Positions 54,270-64,000 of a DNA stretch of 64,000 bases are shown here, piece after piece. The position numbers and the translations under genes were made by a program. Positions within the stretch are counted from its first letter, which is position 1. Every line of letters begins with the position of its first letter. The notes beneath the pieces were generated by a model. That model had not been told where the DNA came from and searched no databases. It was given only the letters and a program-made list of their open reading frames with translations. The DNA lies in NCBI RefSeq assembly GCF_010731875.1, contig NZ_AP022595.1:4712001-4776000 (forward strand), given 5' to 3'. The DNA is from Mycolicibacterium sarraceniae (GTDB taxonomy: Bacteria > Actinomycetota > Actinomycetes > Mycobacteriales > Mycobacteriaceae).

Positions 54270-57200
54270 CTATCCGCCGCTGGCCGACACCAGCTCTTCG
54301 CCGCGCATCCGCTGCGAGATCACCGTGGTGATGCCGTCACCCTGCATCGTGACGCCGTAGAGCGCGTCAGCGATTTCCATCGTCGGCTTCTGGTGGGTGA
54401 TGACGATCAGCTGTGACTGCGACCGCAGCTGCTCGAACAACCCGATCAACCGGCGCAGGTTCACATCGTCGAGGGCAGCTTCGACCTCGTCCATGACGTA
54501 GAAGGGCGATGGGCGGGCCCGGAAAATCGCCACCAGCATCGCCACCGCAGTCAACGATTTCTCACCACCGGACAATAGCGAGAGGCGCTTGACCTTCTTG
54601 CCCGGCGGGCGGGCCTCCACCTCGACGCCAGTGGTGAGCAAATCATTGGGGTCGGTCAGCAGCAGCCGACCTTCACCGCCGGGGAACAACGCCGAGAAGA
54701 CCTGTTCGAATTCACGCTCGACGTCGGCGTAGGCCTCAGCGAACACCTGCAGAATCCGGGCATCGACATCGGAGATGACGTCGAGCAAGTCCTTGCGCGC
54801 GGCCTTGACGTCCTCAAGCTGGGTGGCCAGGAAGTTATAGCGTTCCTCCAGAGCCGCGAACTCTTCCAGCGCAAGGGGATTCACCCGACCCAGCTCGGCC
54901 AGCTCGCGTTCCGCACGTTTGGCACGGCGCTCCTGGGTCGGCCGGTCGAACACCATCGGTGCGGGCGCGGTGACCTGCTCGCCGCGCTCCTTGGCCTGTT
55001 CGTATTCGGCCATCTCCAGCTCCGACGGCGGCAGCGACACATCGGGGCCATACTCGGCGATCAGATCGTCGGCGGTCATACCGAATTGCTCGAGCACCAT
55101 GCCCTCGAGCTGTTCGATTCGCATGGCGGCTTGGGCCTTGGCCACCTCGTCGCGATGCAGCGAGTCGGTCAGCGCGGTGATCCGGCTGTTCAGTGCGGTC
55201 ACTTCTTCGCGAGCAGCGGTCATCGCGGCGGCCCGTTCCTGGCGCTCTGCGGCGAGGCTGTCGCGGCGGCGGGACGCGGCGGCGACAACACCAGCCAACC
55301 GCTCGGCGACGCGGCGGCCGGAGTCGGCCACCGCGGCCGCCACCGCGGCGGCATGCTCGCGGGCAGCGCGGGCGCGCTGCGCGCGAACCCGCGCCTCCCG
55401 CTCGGCAACCGCGGCGCGGCGGAGTGAATCCGCACGCCCGCGAACGGCATTCGCGCGTTCCTCGGCGGTCCGCACCGCCAGCCGCACCTCTACCTCGACG
55501 GCACGGGCTTCTTCAGCCGCGGCCTGCATGTACTGGCGATCCACCGGCTCGTCATCGACGGCCGTCTGGTCGTCTTGCGCTGTGGCCAGCCGGTTCTCGA
55601 GCTCGGTGAGCTCCTGGACCGTCTGCAGCCGGCTGGCCTCCAGCTCGCCGCGTTGGGCCAGCTGGCGGCGCCACTCCTCCTCGGCCGCTCGGGCTTCCTG
55701 CCCGAGCCGGCCGAGCTGCTCGTAGATCGCTGAAATCGCGGCATCGGATTCGTTGAGCGCGGCCAGGGCCTCCTCGGCGGCCTCCTGGCGGTTGCCCTGC
55801 TCAGCCAGCGCGCCGGTCAGTGCTGCCGACAGCTCGTCGACCAGCGTCTCGGAAGCAGCGAGTTCGGTTCTGGCCTTGTCGATTTCGCCAGCGATCTCCA
55901 GTGTGCTGGGCTTGCGGTCAGAGCCTCCGCTGACCCAGCCCGCGCCCACCAGGTCGCCGTCACGCGTCACCGCACGAAGCGTCGGACGCGCGGATACCAG
56001 ATCGAGCGCCGCACCCAGGTCGCCCACGACGGCGACATCGGATAGCATCGCGGTCATCGCACCCTGAAGGCGCTGCGGCGCCTCGATCAGATCCAGCGCC
56101 CAGGTCACGCCGTCGGGCAACGCACCGGCCGGCCGCGCCGTTATCGGCCAGTCCCCCAACACGATTGCGGCCCGGCCGCCGTCGGCGTCCTTGAGCGCGC
56201 GCACCGCGGAGCGGGCGGCGGAGGAGTCATCAGCGGCCACCGCGTCGGCGGCTGCGCCCAGCACCGTCGCCAACGCCCCCTCGTAGCCCGAGCGCACCCG
56301 AACCAGTTTGGCGATGGTTCCGAAAAGCCCTGCGCCACTGTGATTCTGAGTCAGCCATGCCGAACCGTCTTTACGTTCCAACCCGACGGAGAGCGCATCG
56401 ATGCGCGCTCGTAATGAGGCGACCTGCCGCTCGGCGGCGCGCTCGGCGGACTGCAATTCGGCCACCCGCTCATCGGCCAACCGCAGTGCGGTGATCGAGC
56501 GATCGTGTTGTTCGTCGAGCCCGACCTCACCCTGATCGAGCTCACCGACGCGGCCCTGCACGGTCTCGAACTCGGCCCTGGCGTGCTCAGTTCGGGCCCC
56601 GGCCTCCTCGATCGCAGTGGTCAGTCGCGCCACCCCGTCGTCGATGGACTCGACCCGGGCACGCAAGGTGTCAACCTGTCCGGACAACCGGGCCAAGCCT
56701 TCGCGGCGGTCGGCTTCGGCGCGCACGGCCGCCATGTGTGCGCGTTCGGCTTCGGTGGCCGCGCGTTCGCGTTCACCGAGCTCGGCGCGGGCGACCTCGA
56801 GCCGGGACTGGGCTTCGGCCAGCTCGGCCAGCAGCTCCCGCTCCCGGGCCGCGACCTCGTCGGCCTCGGCTTCCAGGGCGTCGGGGTCCGGGCCGGTGCC
56901 CGCGGCGGGTTCGGCATCCAGGTATTGCGCGCGCTCGCTGGCGATGCGGACCGTGGCGCTGACCCGCTCGGCCAGCGCGGACAGCCGGAACCATGCCTGC
57001 TGGGCGGCGTCGGTGCGTTCGGACAGCGTGGCCACGGCGGCCTCGTGGGCGGTCAGCGCCTCGGTGGCCACCACGAGGCGGGTCGCGGCTTCGTCGTGCT
57101 CGCGGCGCAGCATGGTCTCGGTGTTATCGGCGCCGGCGAACTCGGCCCGGCGGACCACCAGATCATCGGCGGCCAGCCGCAGCCGGGCGTCGCGCAGATC

Positions 57201-57860
57201 GGCCTGGATGGTCTGGGCGCGTCGCGCCATCTCCGCCTGGCGGCCCAGTGGTTTGAGCTGGCGGCGCAGCTCGGTGGTCAGATCGGTGAGCCGGGCCAGG
57301 TTGGCCGCCATCGAATCCAGCTTCCGGACCGCCTTTTCCTTGCGTTTGCGGTGCTTGAGCACACCGGCGGCCTCTTCGATGAAGGCCCGGCGGTCTTCGG
57401 GCCGTGACTCGAGGATCTGCGAGAGCCGGCCCTGGCCGACGATGACGTGCATCTCGCGGCCGATACCGGAGTCGCTCAACAGCTCCTGGACGTCCATCAG
57501 CCGGCAGCCGCTGCCGTTGATCTCGTACTCACCGGCACCGTCGCGGAACATCCGGCGAGTAATCGAGACCTCGGCGTACTCGATGGGCAGCGCATTGTCG
57601 GAGTTATCGATGGTCAGCGTGACCTCGGCACGCCCGAGCGGCGCTCGCGACGAGGTGCCGGCGAAGATGACATCCTCCATCTTGCCGCCGCGCAGGGTCT
57701 TGGCGCCCTGCTCGCCCATCACCCAGGCCAGCGCGTCGACGACATTGGATTTGCCGGAGCCGTTGGGGCCGACCACGCAGGTGATGCCCGGCTCGAAGCG
57801 CAGAGTCGTCGGCGATGCGAAGGATTTGAAGCCCTTCAGCGTCAGACTCTTGAGGTACAC
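54270..57860 (-). CDS. smc: Chromosome segregation ATPase SMC
   Basis: A 1196-residue SMC protein that extrudes and organises chromosomal DNA with ScpA/ScpB. The N-terminal head has [22 protein letters not shown] (Walker A); coiled coils run at about 170-500 and 665-1010 and flank the hinge (about 505-660, with [10 protein letters not shown] just after it). The C-terminal head has [17 protein letters not shown] (signature) and [13 protein letters not shown] (Walker B). GTG 57860 gives [14 protein letters not shown], the family N-terminus; TTG 57869 is in frame. Confidence 0.96.
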   Translation of the reverse strand: MYLKSLTLKGFKSFASPTTLRFEPGITCVVGPNGSGKSNVVDALAWVMGEQGAKTLRGGKMEDVIFAGTSSRAPLGRAEVTLTIDNSDNALPIEYAEVSITRRMFRDGAGEYEINGSGCRLMDVQELLSDSGIGREMHVIVGQGRLSQILESRPEDRRAFIEEAAGVLKHRKRKEKAVRKLDSMAANLARLTDLTTELRRQLKPLGRQAEMARRAQTIQADLRDARLRLAADDLVVRRAEFAGADNTETMLRREHDEAATRLVVATEALTAHEAAVATLSERTDAAQQAWFRLSALAERVSATVRIASERAQYLDAEPAAGTGPDPDALEAEADEVAARERELLAELAEAQSRLEVARAELGERERAATEAERAHMAAVRAEADRREGLARLSGQVDTLRARVESIDDGVARLTTAIEEAGARTEHARAEFETVQGRVGELDQGEVGLDEQHDRSITALRLADERVAELQSAERAAERQVASLRARIDALSVGLERKDGSAWLTQNHSGAGLFGTIAKLVRVRSGYEGALATVLGAAADAVAADDSSAARSAVRALKDADGGRAAIVLGDWPITARPAGALPDGVTWALDLIEAPQRLQGAMTAMLSDVAVVGDLGAALDLVSARPTLRAVTRDGDLVGAGWVSGGSDRKPSTLEIAGEIDKARTELAASETLVDELSAALTGALAEQGNRQEAAEEALAALNESDAAISAIYEQLGRLGQEARAAEEEWRRQLAQRGELEASRLQTVQELTELENRLATAQDDQTAVDDEPVDRQYMQAAAEEARAVEVEVRLAVRTAEERANAVRGRADSLRRAAVAEREARVRAQRARAAREHAAAVAAAVADSGRRVAERLAGVVAAASRRRDSLAAERQERAAAMTAAREEVTALNSRITALTDSLHRDEVAKAQAAMRIEQLEGMVLEQFGMTADDLIAEYGPDVSLPPSELEMAEYEQAKERGEQVTAPAPMVFDRPTQERRAKRAERELAELGRVNPLALEEFAALEERYNFLATQLEDVKAARKDLLDVISDVDARILQVFAEAYADVEREFEQVFSALFPGGEGRLLLTDPNDLLTTGVEVEARPPGKKVKRLSLLSGGEKSLTAVAMLVAIFRARPSPFYVMDEVEAALDDVNLRRLIGLFEQLRSQSQLIVITHQKPTMEIADALYGVTMQGDGITTVISQRMRGEELVSASGG

Positions 57861-57995
57861 GGGGTGCAACCTTACCGGCGCAGGAGGGCCTGTTCGCGCA
57901 ACCGTGCTGCGTGGTTAACGTCTTCCCAGACGTTCATCACCCAGCGGTTGCTTCCGAACAGGCGGGGCTGAAGTGACGAATGTTACTTCTGGGGC

Positions 57996-58277
57996 TTACT
58001 TTTCGACAAAACCGCGCAGCGTCTCACCGGCAGCTGACCAGTCGGCGATCACGGTGTCGACATGACCGGGCGTCGTTCCGCCCCGCAACAGCTCCAATAA
58101 CCGCTCGCCGGCCGCGCGGGAACCCTGCGCCACGACCAGCACCCGCCCGTCGGCCTGGTTGCTCGCGTAGCCCGTCAGGCCTAGCTCCAGGGCCCGCGAC
58201 CGCGTCCACCAGCGGAAACCCACGCCCTGCACGTGGCCGTGCACCCAGGCGGTCAGCCGGACGTCAGGTCCGGCCAA
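57996..58277 (-). CDS. acyP: Acylphosphatase
   Basis: A 93-residue acylphosphatase, which hydrolyses acyl phosphates such as acetyl or carbamoyl phosphate. The catalytic arginine is in HVQGVGFRWWTR and the asparagine in GYASNQADG. TTG 58277 is the start that gives the normal length; it overlaps the OsmC stop by 14 bases, so translation is coupled. It lies between smc and osmC as in M. tuberculosis (Rv2922A). Confidence 0.92.
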   Translation of the reverse strand: MAGPDVRLTAWVHGHVQGVGFRWWTRSRALELGLTGYASNQADGRVLVVAQGSRAAGERLLELLRGGTTPGHVDTVIADWSAAGETLRGFVEK

Positions 58278-58680
58278 CGTCGGCCACCTCGAACTGGACA
58301 TCGGTGCCGGATTTGAGAGTGCGCCCCACGGTGCAGACCTGTTCGATCGCCCGGTTGACCACCACCACCAGGCGTTCAACGTCCTCGGCGGACAGTCCGG
58401 ACAGATCGATCTCGAGCTTCTCCTCGAGCAGCGGGTAACGCTCCTGCTCCCGGTCGGCCGGCCCGGAGACTCTGATCACGGCCGGGTAGTCATCGCCCAG
58501 CCGGCGGCGCAGCGGCTGATCGCTGCTCAGCCCGCTACAGCCGGCCAGTGCGACCTTGAGCAGCTCACCGGGGGTGAAGACGCCCTCGTCGGTCTCCGAA
58601 CCGATCAGCACCTCAGCCCCGCGACTGCTACGCCCGGTATAGCGCCGCACGCCGGTGCGTTCCACCCACAGATCGGTCAT
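58264..58680 (-). CDS. OsmC/Ohr-family protein
   Basis: A 138-residue OsmC-fold protein. The two family cysteines are present in LAGCSGLSSDQ and EQVCTVGR, so a peroxidase-type activity on organic hydroperoxides is possible. Orthologue of Rv2923c by position and sequence. ATG 58680 preferred; an in-frame upstream start at 58719 would intrude into the mutM gene. Confidence 0.9.
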   Translation of the reverse strand: MTDLWVERTGVRRYTGRSSRGAEVLIGSETDEGVFTPGELLKVALAGCSGLSSDQPLRRRLGDDYPAVIRVSGPADREQERYPLLEEKLEIDLSGLSAEDVERLVVVVNRAIEQVCTVGRTLKSGTDVQFEVADVGRT

Positions 58681-58711
58681 ATGCCGTGCGCTCCTTTGGT
58701 CGGTGCTGTCT

Positions 58712-59552
58712 TCAACCACGCGGACGCGGCTGGCATTTCGGGCAGTAGTACGACGAGCGATTCATGAACTTGTCCCGGCGGATTGCCGTGCCACAGCGCG
58801 GGCAGGGCAGATCCTCGCGGCCGTAGACGTTCAGCGACCGGTCGAAGTAACCCGACTGGCCGTTGACGTTGACGTAGAGCGAATCGAAGGACGTGCCACC
58901 CTGCCCCAGCGCCTCACGCATCACCTCGGTGGCCGCGTCGAGCAGCTCGCCGAGCTCGCGGCGCGTCAGCTTCTCGGCCAGTCGGGCGCCGTTGATCTTG
59001 GCCCGCCACAGCGACTCGTCGGCGTAGATGTTGCCGACGCCGGAGACCACGGTTTGATCGAGCAGCTGCCGCTTGATCTCAGAGTGCTTGCGGCGCAACA
59101 CCGTAACAACGGTCTCGCGATCGAAGAGCGGGTCAAGCGGGTCGCGAGCGATGTGGGCCACCGGCTCGGGGACCCGGCTGCCGTCGACCACGACAACATC
59201 GGCCAGCTGCCACCCGCCGAAGGTGCGCTGGTCGACGAAACTGAGCGGGGTGCCGTCGTCGAGCACCGCCGCAATCCGCAGATGGTTGGTGTTGGGGATT
59301 TCGCCGAGCAGCATCTGCCCGCTCATCCCCAGGTGGATCACCAGAGCGGTGTCATCGGAGAGGTTGAGCCACAAGTACTTTCCGCGCCGATCTGTGTCGA
59401 TGATCTTCGCATCGAGCAGCCGAGCGGTCAGATCGGCCGCACCCGCTTCATGTCGGCGCACCGCGCGCGGATGGTGCACGCGCACCGCGGTTATCGTCTT
59501 GCCGGCCACGTGGGCTTGTAGGCCGCGCCGGACGACCTCGACCTCCGGCAGT

Positions 59553-59560
<8 letters not shown>
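58712..59560 (-). CDS. mutM: Formamidopyrimidine-DNA glycosylase
   Basis: A 282-residue base-excision repair enzyme (Fpg) for 8-oxoguanine. It begins [14 protein letters not shown] with the catalytic proline after Met removal, then Lys in RRGKYLW, the helix-two-turn-helix region [12 protein letters not shown] and a C-terminal zinc finger CPRCG...YYCPKCQ. The start overlaps the rnc stop by eight bases. In rnc-mutM order as in M. tuberculosis. Confidence 0.97.
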
Positions 59561-60253
<693 letters not shown>

Positions 60254-60257
<4 letters not shown>

Positions 60258-60859
60258 GAAGCGCCGGCCCCCCGCCCGGGGTTGTTCCCCTCGTCTGCGG
60301 CGGGAAACATGTTCTTCAGCTTGGCAAAACGCGGGTCGATCTCGTCGTGGTGGTGGCCCGGTTCGGCACTCGACAACGGGACACCGCACCTCGTGCACAG
60401 CCCCGGGCAGTCCTCGGTGCACACCGGAGTAAACGGCAGGGCCAGGCCGACCGCATCGACGATCGACTGTTCGAGGTCGATGGTCTGGTCGATGACGTGA
60501 CCGACCTCGTCCTCCTCGGTCGTGGATTCCGTTGCGCTGTCGGGATAGGCGAACAGTTCGGTCAACGAGATTTCGACGTCACCGGTGAACGGCGTCAGGC
60601 ACCGGGAGCATTCACCGCGGGTCGGCGCGTGCAGCGTGCCGGTGACCAGCACTCCCTCGGACACCGATTCCAGACGCAGATGCAGATTCACATCCGCACC
60701 GCGTTCGATCGCGATCAGGTCCAACCCGATTCGGGACGGGCTCGACACAGTCTCGCGCACCTCCAGCATGGAGCCGGGACGCCGTCCCAGCCGGGAGATA
60801 TCGAACACCAGCGGCAACCGCGAGTTGGGCCTCATTCGGGCACTGCGTGACGTCGCCAT
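60254..60859 (-). CDS. DUF177 (YceD) metal-binding protein
   Basis: A 201-residue DUF177 protein (Rv2926c type) implicated in rRNA or ribosome-related functions. Cysteine pairs in GECSRCL and [13 protein letters not shown] probably hold zinc. N-terminus [21 protein letters not shown]. In many actinobacteria the gene for ribosomal protein L32 follows, but here rnc does, as in M. tuberculosis. Confidence 0.93.
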
Positions 60860-60918
60860 GAAGTCAATCTTAAAACCCGGCGCGACCTGATTCAGCCAGT
60901 AGGCGCAGGCCGTGCCGT

Positions 60919-61656
60919 TCAGCGCTGCACGTAGTCGTGGGTCCCGGCGGCGGTCCGCAGCTGGTGACGACCCCTGCTGACGGAACGCAGAGTGCCGTTG
61001 AGGTAGTCCTCGAACTGGGCGAGTTTGTTGTCGACGTAGATATCGCACTCACCGCGCAGGCGGTCGGCTTCGGCGTGTGCGGTGTCGATCAACCGGGTCG
61101 CTTCGGCGTGCGCCGCCTGCACGACCTCGGTTTCGGAGACCAGCCGCTGCTGCTCCTTGATGCCTTCCTGAACAGCCTTCTCATAGGAAATGTTGCCGCT
61201 CTCCACCAGCCGGTCGGCCTCGGCCTTCGCCCTGCTGGTGGCCGCCTCGTACTCACGCTTGGAGGTCGCCGCCAGACGGCTCGACTCCTCGCGGGCCTCG
61301 AGAACGGTGCGCTCGCTGTGCTGGCGGGCCTCGCCGACCATGCGGTCGGCCTGCGATTTGGCATCCGCCAGCAGCCGGTCGGCCTCCGCGCGGGCATGGC
61401 TCAGCAGTGAGTCTGCCTCGGCGGCGGAGTTCGACACCATCGAATCGGAATGCTCTTTGGCCTCGCGCAGCAGTGAATCGCGGGCGTCCAGCACATCCTG
61501 GGCGTCGTCGAGCTCGCCGGGGATGGCGTCCTTGATGTCGTCGATGAGCTCCAGCACGTCACCGCGCGGGACCACGCAACCAGCCGTCATCGGAACGCCG
61601 CGGGCCTCTTCGACAATCGCGCTCAACTCATCGAGCGCTTCAAAAACTCGGTACAC
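60919..61656 (-). CDS. sepIVA: Septum protein SepIVA (DivIVA-like)
   Basis: A 245-residue coiled-coil protein. It begins MYRVFEALDELSAIVEEARGVPMTAGCVVPRGDVLELIDD, followed by about 170 residues of Ala/Glu/Arg heptads without membrane segment. It is the orthologue of Rv2927c, which directs cell wall insertion at the septum and pole. GTG 61656 has AGGAGG ten bases upstream. In M. tuberculosis the PDIM/PGL locus begins directly beyond this gene. Confidence 0.92.
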   Translation of the reverse strand: MYRVFEALDELSAIVEEARGVPMTAGCVVPRGDVLELIDDIKDAIPGELDDAQDVLDARDSLLREAKEHSDSMVSNSAAEADSLLSHARAEADRLLADAKSQADRMVGEARQHSERTVLEAREESSRLAATSKREYEAATSRAKAEADRLVESGNISYEKAVQEGIKEQQRLVSETEVVQAAHAEATRLIDTAHAEADRLRGECDIYVDNKLAQFEDYLNGTLRSVSRGRHQLRTAAGTHDYVQR

Positions 61657-61837
61657 GGCGCCACCCTCCTGGGCGTAGTTGGTAGTGACTAGTGTGCCTG
61701 GTGTTACGCCTGTGACTGTGACGACATGCCGGTGTGTCGGAAAGACGTTGTTGGTAAGCGCACCGGTCAGAGGGCGTCCCGTCGGAGATTATGTCGGGCT
61801 GACGTCTACGGCGCGGGCAATCCGCCCAGTGGGCTCG

Positions 61838-62075
61838 CTACTTGATCGCCGCCGAAATCGCATCGCGGGCGCGGTCGAGCATCCGCGTGAGATCCGCGGC
61901 GTCCATGTCCATCTTCTCCAGGGCCGACAAGTCCTCCTTGGCCTGATGCTCTTCAGCAAGCAGGGCGTCGACGATACTGTCACCGTCGGTCACGTGGCCT
62001 TCGACTCCGAGGCGTGCCGAACCTCGTCGGACATGTCCTTGATCAGGTTGTGCTGGCGTTTGAGGAAATCGACAG
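61838..62075 (-). pseudogene. Scar of a hemerythrin-like (HHE) gene fused to the coaD 3' end
   Basis: On the minus strand [22 protein letters not shown] (about 62075-62010) matches the first helix of HHE proteins, including the H in QHNLIKD. After an in-frame stop and a deletion, DSIVDALLAEEHQAKEDLSALEKMD (61983-61909) matches a later helix with the EEH motif. The end of the protein is also lost. M. smegmatis, as I recall, has a hemerythrin-like gene (MSMEG_2415) at this very place between coaD and sepIVA. An open frame from GTG 61993 (51 residues) survives but cannot form the four-helix bundle. Confidence 0.75.
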
Positions 62076-62540
62076 CTTGGCCTGCAGTCGGCGGTTAACC
62101 GACTCCGGCAGCAGCGCCGAGACGTCACCGCCGAAGGCCGCCACCTCTTTGGCCAGCGATGAGGAGACGAAAGAATACTGCGGCGTGGTGGCCACGAAGA
62201 AGGTGTCCACCCCGGCGACGTGCTTGTTCATCTGGGCCATCTGCAGCTCGTACTCGAAATCGGTGCCCGTGCGCAGACCCTTGACGATCGCGGTGAACCC
62301 GCGGTCTTTCACAAAGTCGACGACCAGCCCCTGCCCCGACTCGGCTCGCAGGTTCGGCAGGTGGGTGGTGGCCTCGTCGATCATCGCGATCCGCTCATCG
62401 ATATCGAACATCCCTGACTTCTTGGGATTGATCAGGACGGCGACGATCACTTCGTCGAATTGCGCGGCCACGCGCTCGAACACGTCGATATGGCCCAACG
62501 TCACCGGATCGAACGATCCCGGACATACCGCGCCACTCAT
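62043..62540 (-). CDS. coaD: Phosphopantetheine adenylyltransferase
   Basis: A 165-residue enzyme of CoA synthesis that adenylates 4'-phosphopantetheine. It has [39 protein letters not shown] and [13 protein letters not shown]. The body is typical, but the last ten residues ([10 protein letters not shown]) are encoded by the frame opposite to the hemerythrin-like scar, so the original C-terminus was replaced by a deletion junction near 62075. That region is not catalytic, so activity should be kept. Confidence 0.95.
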   Translation of the reverse strand: MSGAVCPGSFDPVTLGHIDVFERVAAQFDEVIVAVLINPKKSGMFDIDERIAMIDEATTHLPNLRAESGQGLVVDFVKDRGFTAIVKGLRTGTDFEYELQMAQMNKHVAGVDTFFVATTPQYSFVSSSLAKEVAAFGGDVSALLPESVNRRLQAKLSISSNASTT

Positions 62541-62551
62541 AGGCGAAGACG

Positions 62552-63103
62552 CTAGCAGCCCGCCAATTCAACCCGGGTGTCTCCGTAGCGGCGCACCGGC
62601 CACGCCGTCCAGCCGGCCGGCCAGGTGAGTTCAGCCGCGAAGGCCGGCCGCTCCACCACCACGACGCATTCGGGGCGCAGCCAGCCGTTGCGCCCCAGAC
62701 TGTCCAGCAGCATTTCAATCTCGGCGGTCGACACCTCATACGGCGGGTCGGCGAGGACCAGATCGACCGGCTTGTCAGCCCCCGCCGCCAAAACGGTGGC
62801 GACCGCACCGCGGCGCACCATCGCACCGGCCAGCCCAAGGGTGTCGATATTGCGTTTGATGACCGCCGCTGCGCGCGAATCACTTTCGACGAACAGCGCC
62901 GAGGCCGCACCGCGGGACAGCGCTTCCAGGCCAAGCGCACCGGAGCCGGCGTAGAGGTCCAGCACCCGCAGTCCGTCGAAATCCCGACGTGCGGCAAGGA
63001 CATTGAACAACGCCTCACGCACCCGATCCGTGGTCGGCCGCGTTCCGCGCGGCGGCACCTCGAGACGCCGACCACCGGCAGCGCCCCCGACGATCCTCGT
63101 CAG
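62552..63103 (-). CDS. rsmD: 16S rRNA (guanine966-N2)-methyltransferase
   Basis: A 183-residue RsmD methyltransferase. It has [32 protein letters not shown] at the N-terminus, [19 protein letters not shown] (SAM motif I) and [11 protein letters not shown] (catalytic DPPY). The family start corresponds to CTG 63103, which overlaps the pyc stop (CTGA). No ATG, GTG or TTG is present there; GTG 63058 would remove 15 conserved residues. So either CTG is used or the annotated protein is shortened. Confidence 0.9.
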   Translation of the reverse strand: MTRIVGGAAGGRRLEVPPRGTRPTTDRVREALFNVLAARRDFDGLRVLDLYAGSGALGLEALSRGAASALFVESDSRAAAVIKRNIDTLGLAGAMVRRGAVATVLAAGADKPVDLVLADPPYEVSTAEIEMLLDSLGRNGWLRPECVVVVERPAFAAELTWPAGWTAWPVRRYGDTRVELAGC

Positions 63104-64000
63104 GTTGTTCCCCCGGTCGCTCCGCTCCTGCCCGCCGAACCGATCACGACCAGGAGGTCGCCGCCTTCAACCTGGGCGGTGCTGGACACGGCGACGCGGT
63201 TGACGGCGCCCGTCTTGGGTGCGGTGATCGCAGCTTCCATCTTCATCGCCTCGATGGTGGCGATGGTCTGGCCCGCCTCGACCTGGTCGCCGACGGCGAC
63301 ACCGACGGTGACCACCCCGGCGAACGGGGCGGCGACGTGATCGGGATTGGCGCGGTCGGCTTTTTCTGCGGTCGGCACGGTTTCGGCAATGCTGTTGTCG
63401 CGCACCAGTACCGGACGAAGCTGCCCGTTGATGATGCACATGACCGTGCGCATCCCGCGCTCATCGGGATCGGAGATGGCTTCCAGCCCGACGATGAGCT
63501 CGACGCCGCGCTCGAGTTCGATGCGGTGTTCGTCGCCGTGGCGGAGACCGCTCCAGAATTGGTTGGCCGACAGGCCCGATGTGTCGCCGTACTCGTCGCG
63601 GTGGGCTTCGAATTCCTTGGTCGGCCCGGGGAACAGCAGCCGGTTGAGGGTTGCCTGGCGCAGCGGGCCGGGTTCGCCGAGGATTTTCTCGTCCTCGATC
63701 GACAGCGGCTGTTCAGGTTTGGCAGCGCCGCGGCCTTCCAATGCCTTGCTACGCAGGGGTTCCGGCCAGCCGCCGGGCGGATCGCCTAGCTCTCCGCGTA
63801 AGAAGCCGATCACCGAATCCGGGATGTCCTGGCGTGCAGGGTCTTCGGCGAACTCTTCGGCGGTGATCCCCGCACCGACCAGTGCCAGCGCCAGGTCTCC
63901 GACGACCTTGCTCGACGGGGTGACCTTGACCAGCCGCCCGAGGATCCGGTCGGCTCCGGCGTAGGCGTCCTCGATGTCCTCGAACCGCTCCCCCAGCCCG
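63100..64000 (-). CDS. pyc: Pyruvate carboxylase, C-terminal 299 residues (5' end off window)
   Basis: The end of the biotin-dependent enzyme that makes oxaloacetate from pyruvate. The biotin-carboxyl carrier domain is visible with the biotin lysine in [12 protein letters not shown] and ends TGGTT. Upstream parts ([37 protein letters not shown]) belong to the end of the carboxyltransferase domain. The frame is open to the window edge. In M. tuberculosis pca also precedes rsmD. Confidence 0.95.
   Translation of the reverse strand, partial: GLGERFEDIEDAYAGADRILGRLVKVTPSSKVVGDLALALVGAGITAEEFAEDPARQDIPDSVIGFLRGELGDPPGGWPEPLRSKALEGRGAAKPEQPLSIEDEKILGEPGPLRQATLNRLLFPGPTKEFEAHRDEYGDTSGLSANQFWSGLRHGDEHRIELERGVELIVGLEAISDPDERGMRTVMCIINGQLRPVLVRDNSIAETVPTAEKADRANPDHVAAPFAGVVTVGVAVGDQVEAGQTIATIEAMKMEAAITAPKTGAVNRVAVSSTAQVEGGDLLVVIGSAGRSGATGGTT

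Noticed and set aside
54919..57918. Long plus-strand frames opposite smc (for example 54919-55725 and 56617-57918)
   Set aside because: They mirror the repetitive Ala/Glu/Arg coiled-coil codons of smc on the other strand; Ser/Arg/Ala composition without domains.

Overview
The window is a high-GC actinobacterial chromosome segment that I place in the Mycobacteriaceae. The evidence is the presence of a type I fatty acid synthase (fas) with its Tat-exported DUF1906 neighbour, devR, an MPT70-type antigen, SepIVA, Mce-associated proteins and mycofactocin-type dehydrogenases. The PDIM/PGL lipid locus that lies between sepIVA and coaD in M. tuberculosis is absent. That absence, together with many catabolic genes and an (R)-amine transaminase closely resembling the Mycobacterium vanbaalenii enzyme, suggests an environmental, probably rapidly growing species. 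This placement is inferred from remembered family sequences, not from a search.

Layout. 1-7031: fas (5' two thirds only) and a Tat-exported glycoside-hydrolase-like protein. 7386-11641: an MFS transporter and a dormancy island in which devR is intact, its partner kinase devS is reduced to a scar, and an acg-like nitroreductase/universal-stress operon sits behind a DevR-type palindrome. 11723-28772: a long run of minus-strand catabolic genes. These are a small operon of two Mce-associated proteins, an acyl-CoA synthetase and three short unknown proteins, and a larger operon of SDR, TetR, ferredoxin, P450, amidohydrolase, two M24-fold proteins (one with its metal site destroyed), a 41-residue crotonase stub, a fused double CoA-transferase, a second amidohydrolase and a FadD. 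28881-33621: a LysR regulator and an amine-permease/(R)-transaminase/alanine-racemase operon. 33609-37286: xylulokinase, a second P450 and a mycofactocin-type SDR. 37576-39132: an IS110 remnant abutting a decayed dipZ, next to an intact mpt70. 39240-45269: an NTF2-like protein, an iron-box-controlled diflavin reductase, tandem DacB-type carboxypeptidases and a methyltransferase. 45290-64000: conserved core genes (amidohydrolase, ffh, glnD-glnB-amt, ftsY, smc, acyP, osmC, mutM, rnc, DUF177, sepIVA, coaD, rsmD, pyc).

How the parts work together. The catabolic section looks like a carboxylic-acid or xenobiotic pathway: oxidation by P450/ferredoxin and SDR, hydrolysis or decarboxylation by two ACMSD-like amidohydrolases, an M24 pair, and CoA activation by FadD proteins and a CoA-transferase. 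Two control signals recur. A 17-bp palindrome of the form TGAGAAY-GAY-RTTCTCA lies before the Mce-associated operon, before the amidohydrolase-fadD pair and before the second P450-SDR pair, so it may define one regulon. A different palindrome, TTAAGTCAA-N4-TTGATTTAA, lies on both sides of the SDR gene next to the TetR gene. In the core section, amt-glnB-glnD is preceded by a GlnR-type box array.

Gene decay is a second theme. I see scars of devS, a SnoaL-like gene, a crotonase, dipZ, IS110, a two-gene cassette of a hydrolase family, and a hemerythrin-like gene fused to the 3' end of coaD. No CRISPR array, tRNA, rRNA, prophage or defence system is visible. The best candidates for undescribed biology are the M24 catalytic/degenerate pair inside the amidohydrolase-P450-CoA-transferase operon and the palindrome regulon around it.
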